Shown one piece after another: positions 6,809 through 7,009 of a stretch of 7,009 bases of DNA (position 1 is the stretch's first letter; every line of letters starts with the position of its first letter). The stretch is from an uncultured Collinsella sp. (GTDB lineage: Bacteria; Actinomycetota; Coriobacteriia; Coriobacteriales; Coriobacteriaceae). The stretch lies in NCBI GenBank assembly GCA_900754275.1, contig CAAECF010000010.1, positions 1 through 7,009 on the forward strand. Reading direction: 5' to 3'. The position numbers and the translations under genes are program-made. The notes beneath the pieces were generated by a model. The model saw only the letters and a list, made by a program, of their open reading frames with translations, did not search any database and was not told the DNA's origin.

Positions 6809-6967
6809 ATGGCGCGCTACGATTACAAGTGCTCGAGCTGCGGCAAGTTGTTTGAGGTTGAGCATCCCATGTCTGAGACTCCCGAGGTCGTGTGCCCCAG
6901 CTGCGGTGCCCCGGCGGCCAAGACGTTCTCGGCCAGCGGCATTAAATTTGAGGGCAGCGGTTTCTGA
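6809..6967 (+). CDS. FmdB-family zinc-ribbon protein
   Basis: A 52-residue protein starts at the ATG at 6809, preceded by AAAAGGAAG (6796-6804), and ends at TGA 6965-6967. It begins MARYDYKCSSCGKLFEVEH and contains two CxxC pairs, C8-x2-C11 and C29-x2-C32, the layout of the FmdB/CxxC zinc-ribbon family (N-terminal Y-x-Y/F-x-C-x2-C-G, then CP-x-CG). It ends SASGIKFEGSGF, also typical of the family, whose members often end with a Gly/Ser-rich F-x-G-x-GF stretch. The four cysteines should bind one zinc ion. The family is widespread and named after a putative regulator of a formamidase operon, but its general role is not settled. Length is near the short end of the family. A link to glycogen metabolism is not implied; the hairpin upstream suggests partly separate transcription. 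Confidence 0.87.
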   Translation: MARYDYKCSSCGKLFEVEHPMSETPEVVCPSCGAPAAKTFSASGIKFEGSGF

Positions 6968-6972
6968 TGTCC

Positions 6973-7000
6973 TTTATACCCTGTTTCCTGATGGTATATT
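6973..7000 (+). promoter_or_regulatory. Candidate promoter at the right edge
   Basis: TTTATA (6973-6978) and TATATT (6995-7000) are separated by 16 bases. The second box is preceded by TG plus one base, giving an extended -10 (TGGTATATT). The match is fair to good and lies in non-coding sequence just after the zinc-ribbon gene, so it may drive a gene beyond the window. Confidence 0.4.
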
Positions 7001-7009
7001 TTGGGACAG

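Noticed and set aside
6967..7009. Short frame starting at an ATG that overlaps the stop of the zinc-ribbon gene
   Set aside because: Only about 14 codons are visible (beginning MSFIPCFLMVYF), no well-placed ribosome site is seen, and the same bases contain a promoter-like sequence. It cannot be judged without the next bases.

Overview
The window reads as GC-rich chromosomal DNA of a gut actinobacterium of the Coriobacteriia, most likely Collinsella or a close relative. This placement rests on the strong G/C preference at third codon positions, a GlgD-type glycogen locus, and general resemblance of the proteins; no database search was possible. Every convincing gene lies on the + strand and concerns storage or use of alpha-1,4-glucans, except a small zinc-ribbon gene at the end.

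Layout. Positions 1-580 hold the C-terminal half of glgD (a GlgC-like subunit of ADP-glucose pyrophosphorylase), cut by the window edge. A 90-bp gap containing a 12-bp-stem hairpin leads to glgA (671-2992), glycogen synthase. Its catalytic part is ordinary, but it carries a roughly 280-residue Ala/Lys/Thr/Pro/Glu tail resembling the tails of bacterial histone-H1-like proteins. A strong hairpin terminator (3016-3062) closes this unit. The 431-bp gap from 2993 to 3423 is visibly richer in A/T than its neighbours. It contains the terminator, a 134-bp element bounded by perfect 15-bp inverted repeats, several operator-like dyads, a possible promoter and a leader hairpin.

From 3424 to 6720 runs a single 1098-residue protein that joins a neopullulanase/cyclomaltodextrinase-like GH13 enzyme to a complete GH77 4-alpha-glucanotransferase (MalQ). 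The catalytic residues of both enzymes are present and neither half has a secretion signal, so it should act on glycogen or imported maltodextrins in the cytoplasm. A short hairpin and a good Shine-Dalgarno site precede a 52-residue FmdB-type zinc-ribbon protein (6809-6967). The last 40 bases contain a promoter-like sequence for a gene beyond the window.

Together, glgD (with glgC presumably upstream, outside the window) and glgA would make glycogen from ADP-glucose. The GH13-GH77 fusion would hydrolyse and rearrange glucan chains. The strong terminator and the regulatory-looking gap suggest that synthesis and breakdown are transcribed separately. The least ordinary signals are the glgA tail, the inverted-repeat element at 3084-3217 and the two-enzyme fusion.
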